Part shown: positions 7,700 to 15,734 of the stretch, one piece after another
How the letters are laid out: every line of letters starts with the position of its first letter
Position numbering within the stretch: position 1 is the stretch's first letter
From: Oscillospiraceae bacterium
Lineage (GTDB): Bacteria > Bacillota > Clostridia > Oscillospirales > Oscillospiraceae
Length of the DNA: 34,544 nucleotides
Assembly (NCBI GenBank): GCA_017411225.1
Contig: JAFRDQ010000147.1
Span: forward strand, 1-34,544
Direction: 5' to 3'
Notes under the pieces: model-generated
The model's database searches: none
Told to the model about the DNA's origin: nothing
Seen by the model: only the letters and a program-made list of their open reading frames with translations
Position numbers and translations under genes: made by a program

Positions 7700-10045
7700 A
7701 TGATCCGCAAAAAAACCTCGCAGAGGCATTTTGCCCACTGCAGACTTAGAATGAAAAAAGGACTTATCTTCATGCTTGTCCTTGCAATGCTGGTTTCCAT
7801 CGGAAACTGCTTTGTACCGGAGGTTCGGGCTTTCGATGGGAACCGTTATCTGCTTCCCGTTTTTGAAACTTCGGATGTACACGGATATCTGGCTGAAAAA
7901 AACGGTGATCAGTATCAGTATTTGTTATCCTACATCTCCGATAAAGTCAAAGACGTAAGAGGTTACGGCGAGGCATATGACAGGGATTCAGCGCTGCTGC
8001 TGGACGGCGGAGATATTTTTCAGGGAAGCAGCCTGTCGAATCTCCTGGGCGGCAAGTCCATCTCTTCCGCCTATGCGATGATGGATTATGATGCGGTGAC
8101 CATCGGGAACCACGAGTTTGACTGGGGCATCACTACCGTCATCGACAGCGACGGGACCATGATGGACAGCACTCTGGAAGGCTTTGAAACGGAAAACTTG
8201 GTTCCGTTTGTCGCGTCAAACCTCTATCTGCATGACAGCAGACCGGAATGGCTGAACGACTATGTGATCATTACAAAAAATGCGAAGAATTCCGAGGGTC
8301 AGCTGCTCCCGGTCCGAATCGGCGTCATCGGTTATCTGGACGAATATTTGCACAGCATCATGGACAGCAAGTTTATTGGTTTGGGGTATTCCATCAAGGA
8401 GGATCCGGGTATCCCGAATCAGATCGCAAAAGAACTGGAAGAGAGCGGAAACGTCGATGCTACCATCCTTCTTTGCCACGCGGATGCGATGGAAACCGCT
8501 GAAAGCTTAGGAGCGGACAGTGTCATTGATCTTGTTCTTGGCGGTCATACGCATGACAGCGAGAATGGTACGGCGTCCAACGCCATCCCGTATATGGAGC
8601 CCAATAAGTATGGAAGCGCACTGTGCCGTGCGGATCTCGTGTTCGAGGCAGACGGGCAAGCGGCAGTCTTCCAGACGGTGTCGAATGCGGAGATCATTTC
8701 GGTCAGCGATCATCCGGATCAGACGATCAACACCGCGGAGAACGCCGCGGAATTGGATCCCGACATGGTAAAACTCACCGATCATGTTCTTGACGCGATT
8801 GCGGATATACTGAATCAGAAAGTCGGGTATATTACCGCCTCTGCGAAGAAAAAAGGCTATATTGAGGGCAGCGGAAAGTTGTCAACAACCGGCGGCAGCT
8901 GGATGAGCTCTATCTATATGAGAGCCACTGACAGTGACGCTGCGTTTACGAATTACGGCGGCGTTCGATATGATTTTGAGCTCGCCCCCGGTGAGGCGGC
9001 AAGAGATGTGACGCTGGGAGAAATCTATTCCACTTATCCGTTTGAAAATCATTTGTATCAGTATTGCCTTTCCTATGAAGAGCTGCTGTCAGTATTCAAT
9101 TACGGGCTGAAAGATCCCGAGCACAGAGCGATCACGAGTTTGGTGGGATTGGACTGCTATTTTGCAAATGACGAAGTCAACGCGCTCGTAAAAGACGGGA
9201 CGCTGATTTATCAGGACGGCGTGTGGAAGGGCGACTGGAAAGAGAAAACCGTTACAGTGGCTACCAACGAATATGTCGGCACATCAGATGAAATGTTTCA
9301 GGGAATGCACAATCCGCTGGTGCAATTCAATGATACCCCGAAACTGGTGGAGCATGAAAAGATCGACATCGACTGCGCGATCGAAGTCTTAACCAAAGAG
9401 GCGTCCGAAAACAATGGCCTGCTTACGATCGACACAGCGCCTCATTTTATTGAGGGGACATATGACGCGATCCCTGCGCCCTGTGACGGTGGTTCAAGCT
9501 GCCCGAGCATCCAGTTTTCCGACGTGGATCGCAGCCCGACGAACTGGTACCACGAGGCGGTGGACTGGGCATGCGTCAGCGGCGTAACGAAGGGCTTGAG
9601 CGAGACACAGTTTGGGCCGACGGCAGCATGCACGCGCGCTCAGGCGGTCACATTCCTGTGGCGCGCCAAGGGCTGTCCCGAACCAAAGAGCACGAATAAT
9701 CCCTTTACGGATGTGAAGGAAGGTACTTACTACTACAAGGCAGTGCTGTGGGCGAACGAAAACGATATTACGAATGGCACGAGCGCAGCGACCTTCTCGC
9801 CTGAATCGCCCTGCACGAGAGCGCATGTGGTTACGTTCCTTTGGAGAACGGCAAACAAGCCTGCAGCGGGCGATAGCAGTTCGTTCAAAGATGTTCCGTC
9901 AGGTCAGTATTACACTGATGCTGTTTTGTGGGCAGTGAACCACAACCCACAGATCACAAACGGCACAGGCAAAGACACATTCAGTCCGGAGAGCTCTTGC
10001 ACGAGAGGCCAGATCGTGACCTTCTTGTATAGGTACATGAAATAA
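7700..10045 (+). CDS. 5'-nucleotidase family metallophosphatase with 3 SLH repeats
   Basis: 781 residues from ATG 7700, chosen because AAGGAGG lies 7 nt upstream and the product then starts with a basic n-region before the hydrophobic signal core and a cut after VRA. An upstream ATG at 7640 also has GGAGG and would add a CPNCG zinc-ribbon-like leader. The metallophosphatase domain shows the metal ligands: SDVHG (Asp59, His61), GGD (Asp105), GNHE (Asn137, His138) and GGHTHD (His283, His285). The C-terminal 5'-nucleotidase domain follows, with NYGGVRYD and STYPFENHL. SLH repeats occupy about 605-781. UshA/CpdB-type enzymes hydrolyse extracellular nucleotides; here the enzyme would be tethered to the wall for phosphate or nucleoside scavenging. 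The exact substrate is not predictable. Confidence 0.88.
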   Translation: MIRKKTSQRHFAHCRLRMKKGLIFMLVLAMLVSIGNCFVPEVRAFDGNRYLLPVFETSDVHGYLAEKNGDQYQYLLSYISDKVKDVRGYGEAYDRDSALLLDGGDIFQGSSLSNLLGGKSISSAYAMMDYDAVTIGNHEFDWGITTVIDSDGTMMDSTLEGFETENLVPFVASNLYLHDSRPEWLNDYVIITKNAKNSEGQLLPVRIGVIGYLDEYLHSIMDSKFIGLGYSIKEDPGIPNQIAKELEESGNVDATILLCHADAMETAESLGADSVIDLVLGGHTHDSENGTASNAIPYMEPNKYGSALCRADLVFEADGQAAVFQTVSNAEIISVSDHPDQTINTAENAAELDPDMVKLTDHVLDAIADILNQKVGYITASAKKKGYIEGSGKLSTTGGSWMSSIYMRATDSDAAFTNYGGVRYDFELAPGEAARDVTLGEIYSTYPFENHLYQYCLSYEELLSVFNYGLKDPEHRAITSLVGLDCYFANDEVNALVKDGTLIYQDGVWKGDWKEKTVTVATNEYVGTSDEMFQGMHNPLVQFNDTPKLVEHEKIDIDCAIEVLTKEASENNGLLTIDTAPHFIEGTYDAIPAPCDGGSSCPSIQFSDVDRSPTNWYHEAVDWACVSGVTKGLSETQFGPTAACTRAQAVTFLWRAKGCPEPKSTNNPFTDVKEGTYYYKAVLWANENDITNGTSAATFSPESPCTRAHVVTFLWRTANKPAAGDSSSFKDVPSGQYYTDAVLWAVNHNPQITNGTGKDTFSPESSCTRGQIVTFLYRYMK

Positions 10046-10070
10046 TCTTTCTGTTAAGTATACAATAGCA

Positions 10071-10098
10071 CTCCCCGGAGCGAAACATCCCCGGGGAG
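10071..10098 (+). terminator. hairpin after nucleotidase gene
   Basis: CTCCCCGG (10071-10078) pairs exactly with CCGGGGAG (10091-10098) across a 12-nt loop, 26 nt after the stop. No clear T-tract follows. Confidence 0.4.
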
Positions 10099-10166
10099 GT
10101 AACGGGAAACTATTTTATGAAATAACCATGCCGGAATTACGCTCTATATGACGTAAAAACGGAATG

Positions 10167-10238
10167 GTTTACATAATTATTTACCGAAATAGGGAATCGT
10201 TCATTTTGAACCCCCCTAAGCAAAAAATTGCACCCCCC
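10167..10238 (+). repeat. IS-end-like repeat, copy 2
   Basis: GTTTACATAATTATT (10167-10181) is followed by AATCGTTCATTTTGA (10195-10209) and two TTGxACCCCCC words (10206-10216 and 10228-10238). Compared with copy 1, the order of the two motifs is swapped while orientation is kept. No gene lies in this 337-bp gap apart from the flanking control sites. Confidence 0.45.
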
Positions 10239-10270
10239 TTTGAAATTGTATCAAAGTCGAAGGCGGCTCC

Positions 10271-10310
10271 AAAATCGTCTGTTTTTCTTCGGAAGAACAG
10301 GCGATTTTTT
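10271..10310 (+). terminator. strong terminator with UUCG tetraloop
   Basis: A 17-bp stem (10271-10287 with 10292-10308, two G-U pairs) capped by TTCG, with a T-run to 10310. It insulates the next gene from upstream transcription; no gene ends directly before it. Confidence 0.85.
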
Positions 10311-10313
10311 ACA

Positions 10314-10342
10314 TTGCTTTTGGAAATATGATATGGTAGTAT
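10314..10342 (+). promoter_or_regulatory. candidate promoter for SGNH-SLH gene
   Basis: TTGCTT (10314-10319), a 17-nt spacer and TAGTAT (10337-10342), 40 nt before the start codon and just downstream of the UUCG terminator. Confidence 0.45.
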
Positions 10343-10382
10343 TACTTATCAGCGACAAAATCGAATAGAAAGAAGAGGGAAA

Positions 10383-12044
10383 ATGATGAAACATAGCAAA
10401 CGCATTCTCGCGCTGGTGCTGGCTGCAGTTCTCTGCATGGGACTGTTTGGCTTTTCCGCCTTTGCCGCCACTAAGGAAACCGTGAGGCACTACGACACCT
10501 ACACCGTCCTCGGCGACAGTATCCCCGGAGGTTTCGGACTGTCCACCTACCCTTATTCTACTGACGAAGGCCCTGCTATCGTTGATGGTAAGGTCATCGG
10601 TCTGAACGATGGCACGCTGGTCGTCAACAGCTTCCCGGAGATTGTTTCCAAAGCGATCAGCGCGGGTAAGATCAACTCTTTGTCCCGCTCCGGTATGCGC
10701 AGCACCGAGCTTCGTATGATGCTGGACGAGAGCTACACCGGCGATGACTATACCGAGCTTCTGGTTGCGACCAATCTCGGCATGGACATGGACGCATTTC
10801 TCGCCGCGCGCCAGCAGTATGTGAACAGCGTAAAGGAAGCGGATCTGATCACGATCAACATCGGCTCCAACGATCTGATGCTGAAGGCCATGCATAACGC
10901 ACTGACCAATGTTTACAGCAGCGACTCTGAGAACAGCATCACTGCCCGCATGATTGCGTTGCTCACAGCACACGGCGGCAATATCGGCGCAGCCTTTGCG
11001 GATATGCTGTCAACGCTGGAGAAGATCGGAAAGCTGCCGCAGGTGATGACGGCCGCGCTCACCACACTCGCAGAGAGCGAGATTGCGTTCCGGCAGAACT
11101 GGGAGGTCATTCTTTCCACCATCCACAAGCTGAATCCGGATGCAACTGTCCTTGCGCTCGGCCTTTACAATCCCTTCCGGGAGATCCAGCTGAGTGAGTC
11201 GGCATCCTTCCTGAAGGTTGGCCGTCTCATTGATCCGATGATTGCGGACATCAACTTCTATATCAGCACGCTCAGTCTCCAGCATCGCAATTATAAATAT
11301 GTCGATATCACGCGTACAGAGGTCTTCGGTTTTCCGGCTCTCAGCGAGCTCTCCGGCTCAGATGGCCTTTATATCATGATGCTGGTCGGCACGCACCCAA
11401 ACGAGGCGGGCCATGCCTATATTGCCGACCAGATCTTCAAGGCGCTCCCTGAGCGCAGCGCCGATGATCCCCAGCCCACCGTCTCTCCGGAGCCCGCGAA
11501 GGAACTCCCCTTCAAGGATGTGGCCAAGAACAGCTGGTATTATTCCAATGTCAAATACGTCTGGGAGCACAACATCATGGAGGGCGTAGGCGGAAACCGC
11601 TTTGCGCCTGACGCTGCTACCACCCGTGCCCAGTTCGCTGCCGTGATCTACCGCATGGCCGGGAAACCGGATGTGTCCAACATGCGCTGCCCCTTCACGG
11701 ACCTGACGGCAGACTGGTATCGGGACGCTGTGATCTGGTGCTACAACAACTATGTGGTCAACGGCACCTCTGCCACCACCTTCACTCCCAACAGCAGCAT
11801 CACCCGCGAGCAGATGGTGACCATGCTGTATCGGTATTCCAGGCAGACCGCCCAGAGCACCGATGCGGTGAAGGCCTTCACGGACGCCAACAGAATCAGC
11901 AAATATGCGGTGCCTGCCGTGGCCTGGGCGGTGCAGAACGGCATTGTCAACGGCATGGGCGACGGCACCTTTGCGCCCCAGGGATTCACCACCAGAGCCC
12001 AGCTGGCGGCGGTGCTGAACCGCTATATGGAGCTGAAAAAGTAA
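10383..12044 (+). CDS. SGNH/GDSL-type hydrolase with 3 SLH repeats
   Basis: 553 residues; tandem ATG codons at 10383/10386 follow AGAGGG. A signal peptide (about 1-28, AFA cleavage) precedes an SGNH hydrolase domain (about 35-360). It has YTVLGDSIPGG with nucleophile Ser46, an IGSND block with the oxyanion Asn, and a THPNEAGH block with catalytic His near 338. SGNH enzymes are esterases, lipases or carbohydrate deacetylases; the substrate is unknown. A Pro-rich linker leads to three SLH repeats (about 374-553). These are closer to canonical SLH (WYYSNVKYVWEHNIMEG, TTRAQFAAVIYR) and lack the Cys found in the repeats of the neighbouring proteins, so this gene probably has a separate origin or binds a different wall partner. 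Confidence 0.88.
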   Translation: MMKHSKRILALVLAAVLCMGLFGFSAFAATKETVRHYDTYTVLGDSIPGGFGLSTYPYSTDEGPAIVDGKVIGLNDGTLVVNSFPEIVSKAISAGKINSLSRSGMRSTELRMMLDESYTGDDYTELLVATNLGMDMDAFLAARQQYVNSVKEADLITINIGSNDLMLKAMHNALTNVYSSDSENSITARMIALLTAHGGNIGAAFADMLSTLEKIGKLPQVMTAALTTLAESEIAFRQNWEVILSTIHKLNPDATVLALGLYNPFREIQLSESASFLKVGRLIDPMIADINFYISTLSLQHRNYKYVDITRTEVFGFPALSELSGSDGLYIMMLVGTHPNEAGHAYIADQIFKALPERSADDPQPTVSPEPAKELPFKDVAKNSWYYSNVKYVWEHNIMEGVGGNRFAPDAATTRAQFAAVIYRMAGKPDVSNMRCPFTDLTADWYRDAVIWCYNNYVVNGTSATTFTPNSSITREQMVTMLYRYSRQTAQSTDAVKAFTDANRISKYAVPAVAWAVQNGIVNGMGDGTFAPQGFTTRAQLAAVLNRYMELKK

Positions 12045-12303
12045 GTCTCCGATATTCATTGGGAATCCGAAGCATCGGCAAAATTGCAGATTCTGATAAA
12101 TGCAGGCATGAACTCCAACGAAATTGTGAGCGTTAAGGATCTTTCAGCCATGCCTTGTTGACCGCAAGCCGCGTACCGGCGGCTGCACTGCGACCCCGAT
12201 GGATCAGATGTATTTTGTCCTGCAGCACGTGTCTCCCGACTGCGTGGTTGTCATCGACTCAATATGGTGGCAGACGCCATCAAAGCCATTCGCGGACACT
12301 GAT
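12045..12303 (+). pseudogene. possible decayed coding remnant
   Basis: No intact gene is present between the SGNH-SLH gene and the terminator at 12313. Short stretches look coding: one frame ends NEIVSVKDLSAMPC at a stop near 12162, and another reads MDQMYFVLQHVSPDCVVVID from 12199. Shifting by one frame near 12262 then gives MVADAIKAIRGH and a stop at 12303. The last piece looks like a natural protein C-terminus. I do not recognise the family. Confidence 0.25.
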
Positions 12304-12312
12304 GAATCCGTC

Positions 12313-12348
12313 AGGGCAGCTGCAATGCATTCTGCAGCTGCCCTTTTT
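12313..12348 (+). terminator. strong intrinsic terminator
   Basis: A perfect 12-bp stem (12313-12324 with 12333-12344, core GGGCAGCTGCA), an 8-nt loop and TTTTT. It ends the decayed stretch after the SGNH-SLH gene. Confidence 0.85.
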
Positions 12349-12370
12349 CATGAGCAGAAGATTTATAAAT

Positions 12371-12430
12371 GGTCAATTTGACTTTTCTGGTTTACATAAT
12401 TATTTGCGTTTGAACTAGAGAATCATTCCT
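12371..12430 (+). repeat. IS-end-like repeat, copy 3
   Basis: GGTCAATTTGACT precedes GTTTACATAATTATT (12390-12404), which is followed by TAGAGAATCATTC. The core 15-mer is identical to copies 1 and 2, while the AATCGTTC word is degenerate here. Confidence 0.45.
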
Positions 12431-12433
12431 GTG

Positions 12434-12462
12434 TTGCCTGTTTGCCCTCGATATGTTAAAGT
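12434..12462 (+). promoter_or_regulatory. candidate promoter for RCC1-SLH gene
   Basis: TTGCCT (12434-12439), a 17-nt spacer and TAAAGT (12457-12462) preceded by TGT, giving an extended -10. It lies 40 nt before the start codon. Confidence 0.4.
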
Positions 12463-12502
12463 AACGATATAGCTGATATAGAGCAGATTACAGAAAGAAG
12501 GT

Positions 12503-14164
12503 ATGAAAATGAAGCGGTTTCTCTCTCTGCTGCTGGCGGTCTGCCTGATCGCCGGGCTGGCTGCGATTCCCGCCGGCGCGGTGTCGGTCACGCGGCCGAA
12601 GCAGTTTCAAACGGTGAGCATGGGAGGTTCCACGGCCTGTGCAGTCGACCAGTCCGGGGTGCTGTGGATCTGGGGCCTGATCAGCATCACCGGCGAGGGC
12701 ATTGACCAGCAGATTCAGCGCGCCTCGACGCCGCAGCGCTGGATGGATCATATCAAGGACGTGAGTGCGGGCTACATGCACGTCGCCGCGCTCAAAACCG
12801 ACGGGAGCGTTTGGACTTGGGGCAGCAATTTTGACGGCCGCCTCGGCGACGGCACAGAGACACACCGCTTTACACCGCAGAAGATTCTCGATAACGTGAA
12901 GGCGATCTCGGCCGGTTCCTACCACAGCCTCGCGCTCAAAAACGACGGCACGCTCTGGGCATGGGGCGCCAATGGTCACGGGCAGATTGGCGACGGCACG
13001 AAAACCTCCTGTCTCTCGCCGAAAAAGATTGCCGACCACGTCATCGCGATCTCAGCCGGTGAGGATGAAAGCCTGTTCATCAAGGACGATCACACGCTCT
13101 GGGGTATGGGCAGCCACAACGGAGCAGAGCTCGGCTCCCTGTCCTTTGACGATCAGCTGACGCCCATCCGCATCATGGGCGGCGTCACGGCAGTGTGCGC
13201 GCATGACGGTCTGCTGATCAAAACCGACGGTTCTGCCTGGGAATACGGCTTCCTGCTCAAAAGCGAAAGCAAACAGTACGGCGCGCGGGACTTCCAGCGC
13301 GTAACGACGCCCCGCAAGGCGGCGGATAACGCTGCCTATATCGCGAGCGGCTCGCTGCTGCGATTCGTGGTCCAAACCGACGGCAAGCTTCTGGGCTGGG
13401 GCACGAATTTCTATGGACAGCTTGGAGACGGCACCGATGTCTGGAAAACCGCGCCCAAGCAGATCATGTCGGATGTCTCCCGCGTCAGCACGAACGGGGA
13501 GAGCTGCCTTGCCGTGAAGCGGGACGGCTCGCTGTGGGCGTGGGGAAAAAACGAAAGCGGCCAGCTCGGCGACGGCACACAGACCGATCGTTATACTCCG
13601 GTTCAGATCATCATTCTCGAGACAGTCGAGCTGCCGACGCAGTTTTATGATGTGGCGCAGGGAGCCTATTACGCCGATGCGGTGCAATGGGCGGTCGACG
13701 CAGGCGTCACGAAGGGCGTCGACGACACGCACTTTGGACCAGACAAGCCCTGTACACGTGCGCAGGCCGTGACATTCCTGTGGCGCGCCGCGGGCAGCCC
13801 GGAGCCGACCGTGACAGGCACCGCGTTCACGGATGTGCAGCCGGGAAGCTATTATGAAAAGGCTGTCCAGTGGGCAGCGGAAAATAATGTGACCGCCGGC
13901 ACAAGCAAGACCACGTTCAGCCCGGAGGACACCTGCACCCGCGGACAGATTGTCACGTTTCTGTACCGCGCAAGCGGCGCTCCGGCAGTCTCCGGCGGTA
14001 AGATTCCGTTCCGGGATGTCTCGTCTGGAGCGTATTATGAAAGCGCAGTCTGCTGGGCTGTGACGAACGGGATCACGAACGGCACGAGCGATACCACGTT
14101 CAGTCCGAACAGCAACTGCACGCGCGGGCAGATCGTCACGTTCTTGTATCGTGATATGAAGTGA
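12503..14164 (+). CDS. RCC1-repeat propeller protein with 3 SLH repeats
   Basis: 553 residues from ATG 12503 with AGAAAGAAGG just upstream. A signal peptide (1-26, ending AGA) leads to about seven RCC1-type repeats of roughly 50 residues (about 30-375). Recurrent blocks include VSAGYMHVAALKTDGSVWTW, GSNFDGRLGDGT and ISAGSYHSLALKNDGTLWAW. These build a seven-bladed beta-propeller used for protein binding (as in RCC1 and BLIP-II); no catalytic residues are apparent. Three Cys-type SLH repeats fill about 379-553 and should hold it on the wall. A surface-displayed binding scaffold is the best guess. Two hairpins separate it from the next gene. Confidence 0.88.
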   Translation: MKMKRFLSLLLAVCLIAGLAAIPAGAVSVTRPKQFQTVSMGGSTACAVDQSGVLWIWGLISITGEGIDQQIQRASTPQRWMDHIKDVSAGYMHVAALKTDGSVWTWGSNFDGRLGDGTETHRFTPQKILDNVKAISAGSYHSLALKNDGTLWAWGANGHGQIGDGTKTSCLSPKKIADHVIAISAGEDESLFIKDDHTLWGMGSHNGAELGSLSFDDQLTPIRIMGGVTAVCAHDGLLIKTDGSAWEYGFLLKSESKQYGARDFQRVTTPRKAADNAAYIASGSLLRFVVQTDGKLLGWGTNFYGQLGDGTDVWKTAPKQIMSDVSRVSTNGESCLAVKRDGSLWAWGKNESGQLGDGTQTDRYTPVQIIILETVELPTQFYDVAQGAYYADAVQWAVDAGVTKGVDDTHFGPDKPCTRAQAVTFLWRAAGSPEPTVTGTAFTDVQPGSYYEKAVQWAAENNVTAGTSKTTFSPEDTCTRGQIVTFLYRASGAPAVSGGKIPFRDVSSGAYYESAVCWAVTNGITNGTSDTTFSPNSNCTRGQIVTFLYRDMK

Positions 14165-14170
14165 ATGCCG

Positions 14171-14213
14171 GGAGGAGCGCCATGCGCTACTCCTTTCCGG
14201 ATTCATCCGGAAA
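14171..14213 (+). terminator. two hairpins between RCC1-SLH and SGNH genes
   Basis: Hairpin 1 is GGAGGAGCGC (14171-14180) with GCGCTACTCC (14184-14193), one mismatch. Hairpin 2 is TTTCCGGAT (14194-14202) with ATCCGGAAA (14205-14213), perfect. There is no real U-tract, so this may be a partial terminator or processing site within a two-gene transcript. Confidence 0.35.
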
Positions 14214-14252
14214 TTGCATTATACATATCCGCTTCGGATGGAGGGAAGCAAT

Positions 14253-15545
14253 ATGAAAAGATTGTTTGCACTCGTGCTGACCGTGGTTTTGCTTTGCGGC
14301 GTGATGCTCTCTGTGCCCGCTGCGGCATATGGCGGGGGCGCGAAATGGGTCAGCGCATGGAGCACCAGCCCTGTGGACGCCAGTCTCTCCGAGATCGGCG
14401 CGCTCTCCGGCATTTCGGTGCCGGTGACCAACGTCTCGTCACGCGTCGTCATTCGCACGACCATGTCCGGCAATCAGGTGCGTCTGGTGTTTTCCAATGA
14501 ACACAGCAAGTTTCCGCTCGTCCTGTCTGCGTGCTCGGTTGCGCGCTCTGCTTCCGGCGATGCGGAGGTTCTGCCCTGCACGCTGCGCACGGTGCGGTTC
14601 CGTGGCATCTGCTTTGCTGTCATTCCCGCAGGCGGCTGCGTCACCTCCGATCCGGTTGACATGTGCGTGAAGGCGGGCGAGCCGCTTGCGGTCACGACGT
14701 ATTATCGCGGCCTCTCCGCCATGCGCACGATTGGCCTCATCGGCGCCAAAAGCTATGCGGCCATCGGCAACTGGACCCGGAGCCGCGTCATGTTCCCGGC
14801 GCTGCCGCTGAATTTCACGGCGGACAGCGGCGCTTATGATATCATTCCCGCGCTCAAAGAAGTCGATGTGCGCACGTCCGATCCGGATGCGGGCGCCTGC
14901 GTCGTGTTTGGCGACTCCACCGTTGCCAATGAGATCCCGCGCATGCTCGCCGCGCGTCTTTGGGATCAGGGCATCACCAATGTGAGCGTTACGCAGGCCG
15001 CCATCAAGGGCGACCGCCTGAGCTATGACGGCGTCGGCAAAATCGCCGGCATCACAGGCCACGCAGGCATCGACCGCTTCGAAGCCGACGTGCTCGATCA
15101 GGCGGGCGTGACCTCCGTCATCGTGAAGATCGGCGTGAACGACGTGATCCATCCGCAGCTTAACAGCAAGAAGGGCGCCGCGCCCTATGCGAGCTTTGAG
15201 CAGCTGACGGCGGACTTCACCGCGCTCGTCCAAATGGCGCATGCGCGCGGGGTGAAGGTGTACTTTGCCGAGCTGACGCCCTGGAAGGGCTATACGCGCA
15301 ACCTCTTCGGCGTCACGGGCGATGACATTGTATGGACGCCGGAGATCGACGCGCTGCGTGTGCAGCTCAACGACTGGATGCGCTCCGACGCCTGTCCGGC
15401 GGACGGCGTGGTCTCCTTCCCGGAGCTCGCCGACCCGGCGGATCCCGCTGCGCTTCAGGCGGCCTATACCACGGACGGCATCCACTTCACCGACGCCGGT
15501 GCGCAGAGGATCGCCAACGCAATTCCGCTGGAGTGGTTCGATTAA
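14253..15545 (+). CDS. secreted SGNH/GDSL hydrolase, no SLH
   Basis: 430 residues from ATG 14253, which has GGAGGG 7 nt upstream; the earlier in-frame start at 14214 lacks this and precedes the signal. A signal peptide (1-24, PAAA) is followed by WVSAWSTSP, the typical opening of a two-domain SGNH family with an N-terminal beta-sandwich (about 30-205). The hydrolase domain then has GDST (Ser222), an IGVND block and DGIHF (Asp408, His411), giving the full Ser/Asn/Asp-His set. Related enzymes remove acyl or acetyl groups from polysaccharides, but the substrate here is unknown. Unlike the previous four large genes it has no wall anchor, so it is probably released. Confidence 0.85.
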   Translation: MKRLFALVLTVVLLCGVMLSVPAAAYGGGAKWVSAWSTSPVDASLSEIGALSGISVPVTNVSSRVVIRTTMSGNQVRLVFSNEHSKFPLVLSACSVARSASGDAEVLPCTLRTVRFRGICFAVIPAGGCVTSDPVDMCVKAGEPLAVTTYYRGLSAMRTIGLIGAKSYAAIGNWTRSRVMFPALPLNFTADSGAYDIIPALKEVDVRTSDPDAGACVVFGDSTVANEIPRMLAARLWDQGITNVSVTQAAIKGDRLSYDGVGKIAGITGHAGIDRFEADVLDQAGVTSVIVKIGVNDVIHPQLNSKKGAAPYASFEQLTADFTALVQMAHARGVKVYFAELTPWKGYTRNLFGVTGDDIVWTPEIDALRVQLNDWMRSDACPADGVVSFPELADPADPAALQAAYTTDGIHFTDAGAQRIANAIPLEWFD

Positions 15546-15557
15546 AGACGGAATCTC

Positions 15558-15588
15558 GATGAAATCCGGGCCCGGCTCGGATTTCATC
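15558..15588 (+). terminator. hairpin after SGNH gene, abutting thi promoter
   Basis: A perfect 10-bp stem, GATGAAATCC (15558-15567) with GGATTTCATC (15579-15588), starts 12 nt after the stop codon. Its 3' end touches the -35 box of the thi promoter. Confidence 0.55.
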
Positions 15589-15617
15589 TTGCAAACAGAC
15601 GGAAACTATACTATAAT
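15589..15617 (+). promoter_or_regulatory. sigma-A promoter of thi operon
   Basis: TTGCAA (15589-15594), exactly 17 nt, then TATAAT (15612-15617). It lies about 30 nt upstream of the TPP riboswitch. Confidence 0.8.
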
Positions 15618-15640
15618 GATTGCCGACAACCGCATAGCGA

Positions 15641-15728
15641 TCGATGGGGAGCTCGTTTGAGCTGAGAGGAAGGCTTGCCTTCGACCCACTGACCTGATTT
15701 GGATCATGCCAACGTAGGGATTCGATTT
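15641..15728 (+). ncRNA. TPP riboswitch (THI element)
   Basis: Conserved aptamer blocks appear in order: GGGGAGCTC, GCTGAGAGGAAGGC, GACCC, TGACCTGATTTGGATCATGC and CCAACGTAGGGA. The closing P1 strands are TCGAT at both ends (about 15641 and 15722). The aptamer binds thiamin pyrophosphate and sits upstream of thiW-thiM-thiE-thiD-cytX. A terminator 7 nt downstream indicates control by premature termination when TPP is abundant. Confidence 0.95.
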
Positions 15729-15734
15729 TGTTTG

